Assembly: GCA_030426065.1 (NCBI GenBank)
Contig: JAUHZH010000045.1
Span: 1-9,904 of the forward strand
Reading direction: 5' to 3'
From: Gammaproteobacteria bacterium
Lineage (GTDB): Bacteria > Pseudomonadota > Gammaproteobacteria > Xanthomonadales > Marinicellaceae
DNA: 9,904 bases
Of this stretch, positions 1 through 5,735 are shown one piece after another (position 1 is the stretch's first letter; each line of letters starts with the position of its first letter). Below the pieces are notes generated by a model. It had not been told where the DNA came from. It worked only from the letters and a program-made list of their open reading frames with translations, and ran no database searches. Position numbers and translations under genes: made by a program.

Positions 1-385
1 GGTTCAAGTCTTTGATGATGTTTTCGCCAATGGTTCTCAAAGGCTGTTGGTAACCCTGAAAGCACATGAATGACTCATCAACCGAGTAACTGGCCACTTG
101 ATCACAATGTCCGTCCAGCACCTGATTGAAGCGCTGTGACATGTCGCCATAAAGGCAATAATTAGACGACAGCCATTCAATTCGGTGCTTTTTGATCAGG
201 TCCTTCACTTCGTGAAACGGCACCGCCATCTTCATCCCCAGGGCCTTGACCTCTTCGGAGCGTGAAATGACACAGCCGTCGTTGTTGCTCAAAACCACCA
301 CCGGCCTGTTGATCAAGTCAGGGCGAAAAATGCGCTCACAAGAAACGTAAAAATTATTGACGTCGCACAGGGCAAAAACCTTCAT
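1..385 (-). CDS. umuC: UmuC, catalytic subunit of DNA polymerase V (N-terminal part, runs off the left edge)
   Basis: Y-family translesion DNA polymerase; with two processed UmuD subunits it forms Pol V, which copies past lesions during the SOS response. Only the first 128 residues are in the window; the rest lies beyond position 1. The N-terminus MKVFALCDVNNFYVSCE carries the first metal-binding aspartate (D8), and the palm motif SVDESF supplies the catalytic D103 and E104. The stretches VVVLSNNDGCVI (30-41) and SSNYCLYGDMS (73-83) match E. coli UmuC closely. The ATG at 385 overlaps the umuD stop as ATGA (382-385), and a GAGG-type ribosome site lies in the last umuD codons, so the two are translationally coupled. 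No frameshift is seen in the visible part. Confidence 0.96.
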   Translation of the reverse strand, partial: MKVFALCDVNNFYVSCERIFRPDLINRPVVVLSNNDGCVISRSEEVKALGMKMAVPFHEVKDLIKKHRIEWLSSNYCLYGDMSQRFNQVLDGHCDQVASYSVDESFMCFQGYQQPLRTIGENIIKDLN

Positions 386-813
386 TTCAACGACCTCGCG
401 ACACCCGTGACCACACCCCAAATGACCAGCTCATTTTCACCCGTGATGGGGATGTCGGCATAATGGGGGTTTTCTGCTTGCAGGCGCAAGGTGCCCTGTG
501 TGCGCAAACGCTTGACCGTGAACTCATTGTTCAGTAAGGCCACCACGATGTCCTTGTCACTGGCCGTCAGTGAGCGGTCAATGACCAGCACATCGTTTTG
601 AAAAATACCGGCACCAGTCATCGAGTCACCTTCCACTTTGGCAAAAAAAGTGGTGACCGGGTTTTTGATCAACAAACGGTCCAAGCTCAAAGAATCCTCC
701 ATGTGCTCATCCACCACGCCGGGGAATCCAGCCGACACTTTGCCTGAATAAAAAGGAATTTCACTGTAGCTGCCTTGTGGCTTCAATAAGGTGACTTTGC
801 TCATCGGTCCCAT
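382..813 (-). CDS. umuD: UmuD, self-cleaving SOS mutagenesis protein (Pol V accessory subunit)
   Basis: LexA-like S24-family protein. In the SOS response, RecA filaments trigger removal of its N-terminal arm, and the product UmuD' activates UmuC. The predicted cleavage site is A28-G29 in KVSAGFPG; E. coli has Cys-Gly, while Ala-Gly is the LexA-type bond. The catalytic dyad is S64 (GDSM) and K101 (TVKRL). The 143 aa length is near the E. coli 139 aa. An alternative ATG at 804 gives 140 aa and aligns better by length; the upstream ATG at 813 has an AGGTG about 10 nt before it, so the start is not settled. It is first in a umuDC operon, with a good promoter and a palindrome over the predicted start of transcription. 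No canonical CTGT-N8-ACAG LexA box is visible upstream. Confidence 0.95.
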   Translation of the reverse strand: MGPMSKVTLLKPQGSYSEIPFYSGKVSAGFPGVVDEHMEDSLSLDRLLIKNPVTTFFAKVEGDSMTGAGIFQNDVLVIDRSLTASDKDIVVALLNNEFTVKRLRTQGTLRLQAENPHYADIPITGENELVIWGVVTGVARSLK

Positions 814-815
814 GT

Positions 816-826
816 GTGTTCAACAC
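816..826. promoter_or_regulatory. Palindrome over the predicted umuD transcription start, candidate operator
   Basis: GTGTTCAACAC is a perfect inverted repeat with 5-bp arms and a one-base centre. It covers the predicted +1 of the umuD promoter and ends just before the umuD ATG, a position where a bound repressor would block transcription. It is not the gammaproteobacterial LexA box. It may be a diverged LexA site, a site for another repressor, or chance; 5-bp arms are short. Confidence 0.3.
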
Positions 827-831
827 CTGAT

Positions 832-860
832 ATGATTCTCCCACGCGCTCATTTTGTCAA
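832..860 (-). promoter_or_regulatory. Predicted sigma-70 promoter of umuDC
   Basis: On the minus strand, a perfect -35 TTGACA (855-860) is followed after 17 nt by AATCAT (832-837), which matches 4 of 6 bases of the -10 consensus. Transcription would start near 825, about 12 nt before the umuD ATG at 813, leaving a very short leader. The consensus -35 with a weaker -10 suits a promoter that is normally repressed. Predicted from sequence only. Confidence 0.6.
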
Positions 861-904
861 CGGATTTTGCTTTTTCTCACGACCGCTGACTGATCACATT
901 TCTG

Positions 905-934
905 TTCATCAACGCCACTTGAATGCGTTAAAAT
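905..934 (+). promoter_or_regulatory. Weak predicted promoter for the hydrolase-MAPEG-phosphatase-deaminase operon
   Basis: TAAAAT at 929-934 matches 5 of 6 bases of the -10 consensus. The best -35 at usual spacing is TTCATC (905-910, 3 of 6). The expected start of transcription is about 941, the first base of the hydrolase ATG, which would give a leaderless message. This fits the lack of any Shine-Dalgarno sequence there. The 127 bp between the divergent umuD and hydrolase genes otherwise holds only the umuD promoter and operator candidate. Confidence 0.3.
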
Positions 935-940
935 GCCTTG

Positions 941-1786
941 ATGAAAATGTATTCTGTAGAAGGTAACCGGCAGAAACTCGATGCCGGGGCCATGTTTGGC
1001 AACGCACCCAAGGCTTTGTGGTCACGTTGGGTCGATGTCGATGAGCACAACCGCATGGAGTTGGCTTGTCGCGGTCTGTTGGTCACTGATTTGAATGGCA
1101 AGAACGTGCTGTTCGAGACCGGCATCGGTGATTTTTTTGAACCCAAGCTGAAACAGCGATTTGGTGTCTACCAAGAAGGTCACGTGTTGTTGCGTTCTTT
1201 GGCTGAACTGGGTTTTCAGCCGGAAGACATCGATGTGGTGGTGTTGAGCCATTTGCACTTCGATCATGCCGGCGGTTTATTGACCTCATGGGCTGAAGGG
1301 GAAAAGCCACAACTGGCGTTTCCCAACGCCGAATACCTGGTCGGCAAAACGCACTGGCAGCGCGCCACCCACCCACACCCGAGGGACCGCGCTTCATTCA
1401 TTCCTGTGCTGCATGAATTATTGCAGGCATCTGGGCGGCTGCATTTCATTGAGGGTGACCACCACCGCTTGCTGGGCGATGCCGTTCGTTTTGAATTTTC
1501 TGAGGGACACACCATTGGTTTGATGCACAGCATCATTGGCGATTTGGTGTTCGCCACCGATTTGATTCCAGGTTCGGCCTGGATGCACGTGCCGATCTCA
1601 ATGGGCTATGACCGATTCCCTGAACAATTGATTGACGAAAAAGCGGCTTTTTTACAGCGCCACATGGCGGCCAAACACCGCTTGTTCTTCACCCATGACC
1701 CTGATTTCGCTGTCGCTTCCATCGCAGCTGAAAACAACCGATTTGCCATTGCAAATCCCATCAAAACACTCAAAGAGGAGGTATGA
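941..1786 (+). CDS. Metallo-beta-lactamase-fold hydrolase, substrate unknown
   Basis: Zinc-dependent hydrolase of 281 aa. The binuclear metal site is complete: HLHFDH (H104, H106, D108, H109), H190 in EGHTIG, D207 in FATD and H252 in FFTHD. The N-terminal block KLDAGAMFGNAPKALW (12-27) is typical of a broad family usually annotated only as MBL-fold hydrolase. It shares its architecture with quorum-quenching lactonases and glyoxalase II-like enzymes, but the substrate cannot be read from the sequence. No signal peptide is seen, so it is probably cytoplasmic. The ATG at 941 was chosen because M-K-x-Y is the usual family start; TTG 938 and ATG 947 are alternatives, and none has a Shine-Dalgarno sequence. 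It is the first gene of a four-gene operon, and its last codons contain the ribosome site of the next gene. Confidence 0.9.
   Translation: MKMYSVEGNRQKLDAGAMFGNAPKALWSRWVDVDEHNRMELACRGLLVTDLNGKNVLFETGIGDFFEPKLKQRFGVYQEGHVLLRSLAELGFQPEDIDVVVLSHLHFDHAGGLLTSWAEGEKPQLAFPNAEYLVGKTHWQRATHPHPRDRASFIPVLHELLQASGRLHFIEGDHHRLLGDAVRFEFSEGHTIGLMHSIIGDLVFATDLIPGSAWMHVPISMGYDRFPEQLIDEKAAFLQRHMAAKHRLFFTHDPDFAVASIAAENNRFAIANPIKTLKEEV
1776..1781 (+). promoter_or_regulatory. Strong ribosome-binding site that fixes the MAPEG start
   Basis: AGGAGG lies 6 nt before the ATG at 1788, inside the final codons of the hydrolase gene. It favours 1788 as the start over a longer in-frame reading that would run back to 1632 within the hydrolase gene. 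Confidence 0.85.
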
Positions 1787-1787
1787 C

Positions 1788-2183
1788 ATGTTAACTATAA
1801 CGGCCTTGTATGGTTCCCTATTGGCCATTGTCCTTTTGTGGCTGGCTTTCCGCGTGGTGGCCTTTCGCCGCAGCGAACTGGTTGATTTGGGTGACGGCGG
1901 TTCAGCCCATGGCCTGCGTTTGATTCGGGCCCAACAAAATGCAACCGAATACGTCCCCATCACGGTGTTTTTGTTCGCCATTTATGAAATCAATGGCGGT
2001 GAAACTTGGTTGTTACACGCCATGGGTATCTTGATGGTACTGGCCCGCATCATCCATGGCATCGATCTGGCACGCACCAAAGGCAAAAGTTTCGGTCGCT
2101 TTTGGGGCACATCGGTCACTTGGTTGGTGATCTTGGCCTTGGCACTCATGAACATTTACCATTTCATCAACACACTGACATGA
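1788..2183 (+). CDS. MAPEG-family inner-membrane protein (YecN-like)
   Basis: A 131-aa protein with four likely membrane segments (about residues 4-24, 56-68, 72-89 and 107-126). The signature RAQQNATEYVP (47-57) is that of the MAPEG family (membrane-associated proteins in eicosanoid and glutathione metabolism). Alignment by eye with E. coli YecN is good along the whole length, including the DLGDGG block (33-38) and the NGGETWLLHAMGI block (69-81). Some family members are glutathione transferases or peroxidases, but the bacterial YecN branch has no assigned reaction that I know of. It follows the hydrolase by 1 nt and overlaps the phosphatase start by 4 nt (ATGA, 2180-2183), so it is cotranscribed and probably translationally coupled. 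Confidence 0.9.
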   Translation: MLTITALYGSLLAIVLLWLAFRVVAFRRSELVDLGDGGSAHGLRLIRAQQNATEYVPITVFLFAIYEINGGETWLLHAMGILMVLARIIHGIDLARTKGKSFGRFWGTSVTWLVILALALMNIYHFINTLT

Positions 2184-3667
2184 ACACATTGAAGCTCCTC
2201 ACCGCTGCTTTGTTGACCACCGGCGTCGCCCAAAGCAGTGACAACCCATGGTACCAGCAGGGTCAAGCGACCTTGGCCACTCTCAAAGCCCACGCTGCCT
2301 TCCCTGAACAGGCCAAAAATGTGATTTTTTTCGTCGGCGATGGCATGAGCTTGTCCACCATCACCGCCGCCCGCATTTATCAGGGACAATCAAAAGGCCA
2401 AGCCGGTGAAGAAAACCTGTTGAGCTTTGAACGATTCCCCTACACGGCCTTGTCAAAAACCTACAACACCAACTTACAAACTCCAGACTCTGCCGGCACC
2501 ATGACCGCCATGATCACAGGCATCAAAACCAAAGCAGGCGCCATCAGTGTCGATGAAACGGTTCAAATCGGTGTTTGCGATCCCAAAGTGCCACGCTTGA
2601 CTTCTTTGTTGACCGAAGCCGAACGGGCTGGCATGAAAACCGGTATCGTCACCACCACCCGACTGACCCACGCCACGCCGGCTGCAGCCTATGCCCACGC
2701 AGAAAAACGCGGCTGGGAAGCCGACCGTGACATGCCGAAAAAGTACCGCAAAACCTGCACCGACATCGCCAAACAACTGATTGATTATGCCGAAGGCGAT
2801 GGCATCGAAGTGGCCATGGGTGGCGGGCGAAAGAACTTTTTAAGCAAAAAAACCAAAGACCCCGAATACAAAAACAAAAAAGGGGTACGCCAAGACGGCA
2901 CTGACCTGACCACGGTGTGGCAGAAAAAGCACCCCAAAGGCCAATACGTCTGGAACCAAGCGCAATTTGATGCCATAGACATCAACAGCACCAGCCATGT
3001 GCTGGGCTTGTTTGAGCGCAGCCACATGCAGTATGAGATTGATCGGGCTGAAGATGAGGCTGGCGAGCCTTCTTTGGCTGCCATGACCAGCAAAACCATC
3101 GACTTGTTGAGTAAAAATGACAGCCCTTATTTTCTCATTGTGGAAGGCGGGCGCATCGATCATGGTCACCACGCAGGCTACGCCAAAAAAGCCATAGATG
3201 ACACCGTTGCCCTGTCTGATGCGGTGCAAGCGGCCTTGGCCAAAGTGGACTTGAACAACACTTTGATCGTGGTCACTGCCGACCATTCACACACCATGAC
3301 GATGAGTGGCTATGCCCAAAAAGGCAACCCCATCCTGGGTAAAGTCAAAGTACCCGACGCCAAAGGCAACCCCAGCGATGCCTTGCAAAAAGACGATCAA
3401 GGGAAACCCATGACCACATTGAGTTACGCCAACGGGCCTGGCTACATCAACGGCGATCAACGACCCGATTTAACCCATGTCGACACCGAGCACAAAGATT
3501 ACAAGCAAGCGGCCACCCTGCCCTTGGATTCTGAGACCCATTCGGGTGAAGACGTCATCATTTATGCCACCGGCGCCGGCAGCCAATGGGTGCGGGGTGT
3601 CTTGGAACAGAACATGACCTACCACATCATGAAAGCCGCCATCACACACCAGTTAAAGGAACAATGA
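2180..3667 (+). CDS. phoA: Alkaline phosphatase, PhoA family, exported
   Basis: Phosphomonoesterase of 495 aa that releases phosphate from extracytoplasmic substrates. Residues 1-17 look like a short Sec signal peptide (K5, core LLTAALLTTGVA, possible cut after A17). Active-site residues are present in order: D54 (GDGMS), the phosphorylated serine S104 (PDSAG), H164 and T166 (HATPAA), E322, D327 and H331 (EGGRIDHGHH), D368 and H369 (TADHSH), H454 (ETHSGED). Histidine replaces E. coli D153 (H164) and K328 (H328), the pattern of animal and many marine enzymes, linked in the family to magnesium dependence and a more alkaline optimum. The ATG at 2180 overlaps the MAPEG stop; the frame stays open further upstream, but the signal peptide supports this start. 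No clear Pho box precedes the operon, so phosphate control is not supported by sequence. The symbol denotes the family, not strict orthology. Confidence 0.93.
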   Translation: MNTLKLLTAALLTTGVAQSSDNPWYQQGQATLATLKAHAAFPEQAKNVIFFVGDGMSLSTITAARIYQGQSKGQAGEENLLSFERFPYTALSKTYNTNLQTPDSAGTMTAMITGIKTKAGAISVDETVQIGVCDPKVPRLTSLLTEAERAGMKTGIVTTTRLTHATPAAAYAHAEKRGWEADRDMPKKYRKTCTDIAKQLIDYAEGDGIEVAMGGGRKNFLSKKTKDPEYKNKKGVRQDGTDLTTVWQKKHPKGQYVWNQAQFDAIDINSTSHVLGLFERSHMQYEIDRAEDEAGEPSLAAMTSKTIDLLSKNDSPYFLIVEGGRIDHGHHAGYAKKAIDDTVALSDAVQAALAKVDLNNTLIVVTADHSHTMTMSGYAQKGNPILGKVKVPDAKGNPSDALQKDDQGKPMTTLSYANGPGYINGDQRPDLTHVDTEHKDYKQAATLPLDSETHSGEDVIIYATGAGSQWVRGVLEQNMTYHIMKAAITHQLKEQ

Positions 3668-3668
3668 C

Positions 3669-4649
3669 ATGCCATACAAAACCTTACCCAAAGCCGAGTT
3701 ACACATGCACATCGAAGGGAGTTTCGAGCCCGAACTGATGTTTCAAATCGCTGAACGCAATGACATCCAACTGCCCTACGAGTCAGTCGAGGCTTTGAAA
3801 GAAAAATACGACTTCAACAACCTGCAAGAATTCTTGGACATCTACTACCAAGGCTGTGCTGTTTTGATCACCGAGCAAGATTTTTATGACTTGGCATGGG
3901 CGTATTTGCTCAAAGCCAAGGAAGACAACGTGGTCCACACTGAAATCTTTTTTGACCCGCAATCTCACACCGACCGAGGGATTGCTTTTGATACCGTCAT
4001 CAATGGTTTTCACCGTGCTTTTGAAGACGGTCAACAACAACTGGGCATCAGTTACCGCATCATTGCTTGTTTCCTCAGACACCTGCCCGAACAAGCTGGG
4101 TTTGATGTTTACCCAGACATCGTGCGCCACAAGGACAAAATCATCGGTGTCGGTTTGGACTCATCAGAAGTCGGGCATCCGCCTGAAAAATACCAACGGT
4201 TGTTCGCTCAAGCCAAAAAAGACGGTTTCAAAATCGTTGCCCATGCGGGCGAAGAAGGCCCCGCCGAGTATGTCTGGCAAGCACTGGATTTGTTGGATGT
4301 GGACCGCATCGATCATGGCAACCGTTGCCTCGATGATGCTGAACTGGTCAACACCATCGTCGACAAAGACTTGGCCTTGACCGTTTGCCCCTTGTCTAAT
4401 TTGAAACTGTGCGTCGTTGATGACTTGAAGAATCACCCCATCAAAATCATGCTCGACAATGGCTTGAAAGCAACCATCAATTCTGATGATCCGGCCTATT
4501 TTGGTGGTTACATCAATGACAATTTTGCCCAATTGCAATCGGCAGTGAACTTGAGTGATGATGAGATCAAAGCACTGATCAGGAACAGTTTTGAAGCCAG
4601 TTTTTTGTCCGACGAAGAAAAAGCCAAGCACCTCTCAGCTTTGGCGTGA
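3669..4649 (+). CDS. Adenine deaminase (adenosine deaminase superfamily, Aah1/PA0148 type)
   Basis: Zinc hydrolase of 326 aa that probably converts adenine to hypoxanthine plus ammonia in purine salvage. Zinc and catalytic residues are in place: H12 and H14 (ELHMH), H192 and E195 (AHAGEE), H216 (RIDHG), D273 and D274 (NSDDPAYFGG). The blocks EFLDIYYQG, FFDPQSHTDRGI, LRHLPE and GLDSSEVGHPP follow yeast Aah1 and Pseudomonas PA0148 adenine deaminases rather than E. coli Add, so adenine is preferred over adenosine as substrate. Such genes are often labelled add. It starts 1 nt after the phosphatase stop, with AAGGA 8 nt upstream. It is the last gene of the operon, and its final codons contain the terminator of the converging SRAP operon. 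Confidence 0.88.
   Translation: MPYKTLPKAELHMHIEGSFEPELMFQIAERNDIQLPYESVEALKEKYDFNNLQEFLDIYYQGCAVLITEQDFYDLAWAYLLKAKEDNVVHTEIFFDPQSHTDRGIAFDTVINGFHRAFEDGQQQLGISYRIIACFLRHLPEQAGFDVYPDIVRHKDKIIGVGLDSSEVGHPPEKYQRLFAQAKKDGFKIVAHAGEEGPAEYVWQALDLLDVDRIDHGNRCLDDAELVNTIVDKDLALTVCPLSNLKLCVVDDLKNHPIKIMLDNGLKATINSDDPAYFGGYINDNFAQLQSAVNLSDDEIKALIRNSFEASFLSDEEKAKHLSALA
4618..4645 (-). terminator. Intrinsic terminator of the lipoprotein-SRAP operon, inside the adenine deaminase gene
   Basis: Read on the minus strand, GCCAAAGC (4645-4638), an 8-nt loop and GCTTGGC (4629-4623) form a stem with one bulged A, followed at once by TTTTTC (from 4622). It begins 5 nt after the SRAP stop codon. On the plus strand the hairpin has no following T run, so it should act in one direction only. 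The same bases encode the last residues of adenine deaminase. Confidence 0.7.
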
Positions 4650-4650
4650 G

Positions 4651-5304
4651 TTAATCTCGACCACAGAGAAAACTGGGGCCTGCAGCCGTCAGGTCCCGGG
4701 CCCCTGCCATCGGCGTGACCACCACATCGATAGGCAGGCGTCCAGTCAACCAATCATCAAATGCCTCGACTTGATTAAATGTCGGATCCAACCACATGCC
4801 AATCCCTTCGGTATCGTCAACATCGAGGAACAAGGGGGTTGATTTGGCATGAAATTCCGTCCATTTTGTGTGACCAGGACAGGTGATGATGGAGGCGGTG
4901 GTGACGGTTTCATCACCCACTTGGTAGGTTTTGTAAAGACCACCCAAAGCCAAAGCGCGGTCTTTTCCGGTGATGCTGTGGTACTTTTTATTTTGCCCCT
5001 CAATGACCAACGATGCTGGGATGATGCAGCGGCTGGTTTGGTAAGGTTTTTTGGTCAGAAAAGAGCTGCGCAGTTTATCGTAACGGCTGTTGAATGTGGC
5101 ATATTGGTAATTGGGTTTGCCATCTTTGCCCAGCAACAACCACCATTTTGCTGGCTGGCATCGCCTTCCGCTTTCAGTCTCTAGGACAATTTCTATGGTG
5201 GATGCCGGCACACACAAGCCTTTGCCTGTGAATTCAGGCGTGCCCAAAGCAGACATCAAACCCAGTGACTTTTTCTCCTTAACCAGATGAAAGGCACCAC
5301 ACAT
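4651..5304 (-). CDS. SRAP-domain protein (YedK/HMCES family), abasic-site DNA-protein crosslinker
   Basis: SOS-response-associated-peptidase-like protein of 217 aa, near E. coli YedK in size. The family uses Cys2, exposed after removal of Met1, to form a thiazolidine crosslink with abasic sites in single-stranded DNA and shield them. The key positions are visible: MCG start with C2, N72 in FNSRYD, E102 in PASLVIEG (YedK E105 position) and H152 in EFHAKSTPLFL (YedK H160 position). Similarity to YedK outside the motifs is low, so this is a divergent member. It starts 3 nt after the lipoprotein stop with no good ribosome site of its own, suggesting translational coupling. It converges with adenine deaminase; the stop codons are 1 nt apart. 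Confidence 0.88.
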   Translation of the reverse strand: MCGAFHLVKEKKSLGLMSALGTPEFTGKGLCVPASTIEIVLETESGRRCQPAKWWLLLGKDGKPNYQYATFNSRYDKLRSSFLTKKPYQTSRCIIPASLVIEGQNKKYHSITGKDRALALGGLYKTYQVGDETVTTASIITCPGHTKWTEFHAKSTPLFLDVDDTEGIGMWLDPTFNQVEAFDDWLTGRLPIDVVVTPMAGARDLTAAGPSFLCGRD

Positions 5305-5307
5305 GAA

Positions 5308-5532
5308 TCACTTATCTGGGACGCATTTGTATTCGGTTTGGGTGCGGCCTTTGTCTTCGTCATCTTCATCAGATTTGATAATGATGCTGGTGGACTGCTC
5401 GATGTGGAAACCAATGGGGCATTGCGGCACACGATCGCGCTCCAAATCGGTGTTGGGATCCAATGGATCGATCGGATCAGAGGCACAGGCACCCAATACC
5501 AAAAATCCTGCGACAGACAGTTGTTTGTACAT
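5308..5532 (-). CDS. Small putative lipoprotein, function unknown
   Basis: A 74-aa protein starting MYKQLSVAGFLVLGACASD: one positive residue, a hydrophobic core and the lipobox L-G-A-C with lipidated Cys16. Residue +2 is Ala, so by the E. coli Lol rule it would go to the outer membrane. The mature part is acidic (SDEDDEDK, 54-61) and has two more cysteines, C38 (PQCPIG) and C70 (YKCVPD), which could form a disulfide in the periplasm. I recognise no family. The ATG at 5532 was chosen for its AAGGAG ribosome site; the frame continues upstream to 5610, but that would put a lipoprotein signal in mid-protein and inside the mobile element. It is followed 3 nt later by the SRAP gene. Confidence 0.75.
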   Translation of the reverse strand: MYKQLSVAGFLVLGACASDPIDPLDPNTDLERDRVPQCPIGFHIEQSTSIIIKSDEDDEDKGRTQTEYKCVPDK

Positions 5533-5537
5533 TTTGA

Positions 5538-5543
5538 CTCCTT
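5538..5543 (-). promoter_or_regulatory. Ribosome-binding site of the lipoprotein gene
   Basis: AAGGAG lies 5 nt before the ATG at 5532. It decides the lipoprotein start and lies only 5 bp from the target duplication of the MITE-like element, so the insertion spared the translation signal. Confidence 0.8.
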
Positions 5544-5548
5544 CTTTT

Positions 5549-5553
5549 TTTAT
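5549..5553 (+). repeat. Left copy of the target-site duplication
   Basis: TTTAT lies directly outside the left inverted repeat. Apart from a trivial single T, five is the only duplication length that fits these ends. Confidence 0.8.
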
Positions 5554-5571
5554 GAGACCTCTGCATAAGTC
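5554..5571 (+). repeat. Left terminal inverted repeat of the MITE-like element
   Basis: GAGACCTCTGCATAAGTC, the exact reverse complement of 5718-5735. Pairing stops at the next inner bases, so the repeat is 18 bp. Confidence 0.95.
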
Positions 5572-5596
5572 TGGGTCTTTGAAAAAAAGAATTAAA

Positions 5597-5624
5597 ATTC
5601 TAAAGGGCAAGGAAGCAAATGCAA
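5597..5624 (-). promoter_or_regulatory. Possible outward promoter in the MITE-like element, facing the lipoprotein-SRAP genes
   Basis: On the minus strand, TTGCAT (5619-5624, 4 of 6 for -35), a 16-nt spacer and TAGAAT (5597-5602, 5 of 6 for -10). Transcripts would start near 5590 and run through the left end into the lipoprotein gene. AT-rich DNA gives such matches often, so this is tentative. Confidence 0.3.
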
Positions 5625-5626
5625 GT

Positions 5627-5640
5627 AATAGCTAGCTATT
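5627..5640. repeat. 14-bp perfect palindrome inside the MITE-like element
   Basis: AATAGCTAGCTATT equals its own reverse complement. It lies somewhat left of the element's midpoint and could be a hairpin tip or a protein-binding site; no function is known to me. Confidence 0.7.
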
Positions 5641-5717
5641 GCTCAGTTTGCTGACGCCGCAATTTAGGATTTTTAACTTGCCCTCATGGGCCCTACTCTT
5701 GGTTTGACATGATTCAC

Positions 5718-5735
5718 GACTTATGCAGAGGTCTC
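5718..5735 (-). repeat. Right terminal inverted repeat of the MITE-like element
   Basis: On the minus strand this reads GAGACCTCTGCATAAGTC, identical to the left end. Confidence 0.95.

Larger units (their letters stand above)
5554..5735. mobile_element. MITE-like non-autonomous transposable element, 182 bp
   Basis: The ends are perfect 18-bp inverted repeats (5554-5571 and 5718-5735). TTTAT borders both ends exactly (5549-5553 and 5736-5740) as a 5-bp target duplication. The inside has no credible coding frame and so no transposase; it is AT-rich and partly self-complementary (GGGCAAG 5605-5611 with CTTGCCC 5677-5683; AGAATT and AATTCT around 5589-5602). This is the architecture of a miniature inverted-repeat element moved in trans by a full insertion sequence. 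The GAGACCTxTGCA end reminds me of some IS5-like elements, but I cannot confirm the parent family from memory. The intact ends and duplication suggest a fairly recent insertion. Confidence 0.85.

Noticed and set aside
430..813. UmuD with Ala-Gly instead of Cys-Gly cleavage site as a novelty
   Set aside because: Ala-Gly is the LexA-type bond and is common among UmuD relatives.
902..920. Pho box upstream of the operon carrying alkaline phosphatase
   Set aside because: Only one rough CTGTTCAT half-like sequence is present; the expected repeat 11 nt later is absent.
814..940. Canonical LexA box (CTGT-N8-ACAG) between umuD and the hydrolase gene
   Set aside because: CTGT occurs at 902-905 but has no ACAG at the right distance, and no full site was found on either strand.
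1632..1787. Longer N-terminus for the MAPEG protein
   Set aside because: It lies inside the hydrolase gene in another frame, and AGGAGG points to the ATG at 1788, which matches the YecN length.
2006..2179. Longer N-terminus for the alkaline phosphatase
   Set aside because: It overlaps the MAPEG gene out of frame and would bury the signal peptide; ATG 2180 restores an export signal at the N-terminus.
4675..4704. GC-rich hairpin (GGGGCC with GGCCCC) just right of the adenine deaminase stop, as its terminator
   Set aside because: No T run follows on the plus strand, and the bases encode conserved-looking SRAP C-terminal residues. Without a U tract it is not an intrinsic terminator.
5533..5610. 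Longer N-terminus for the lipoprotein, reaching into the mobile element
   Set aside because: It has no ribosome site and would place the lipobox about 40 residues into the protein.
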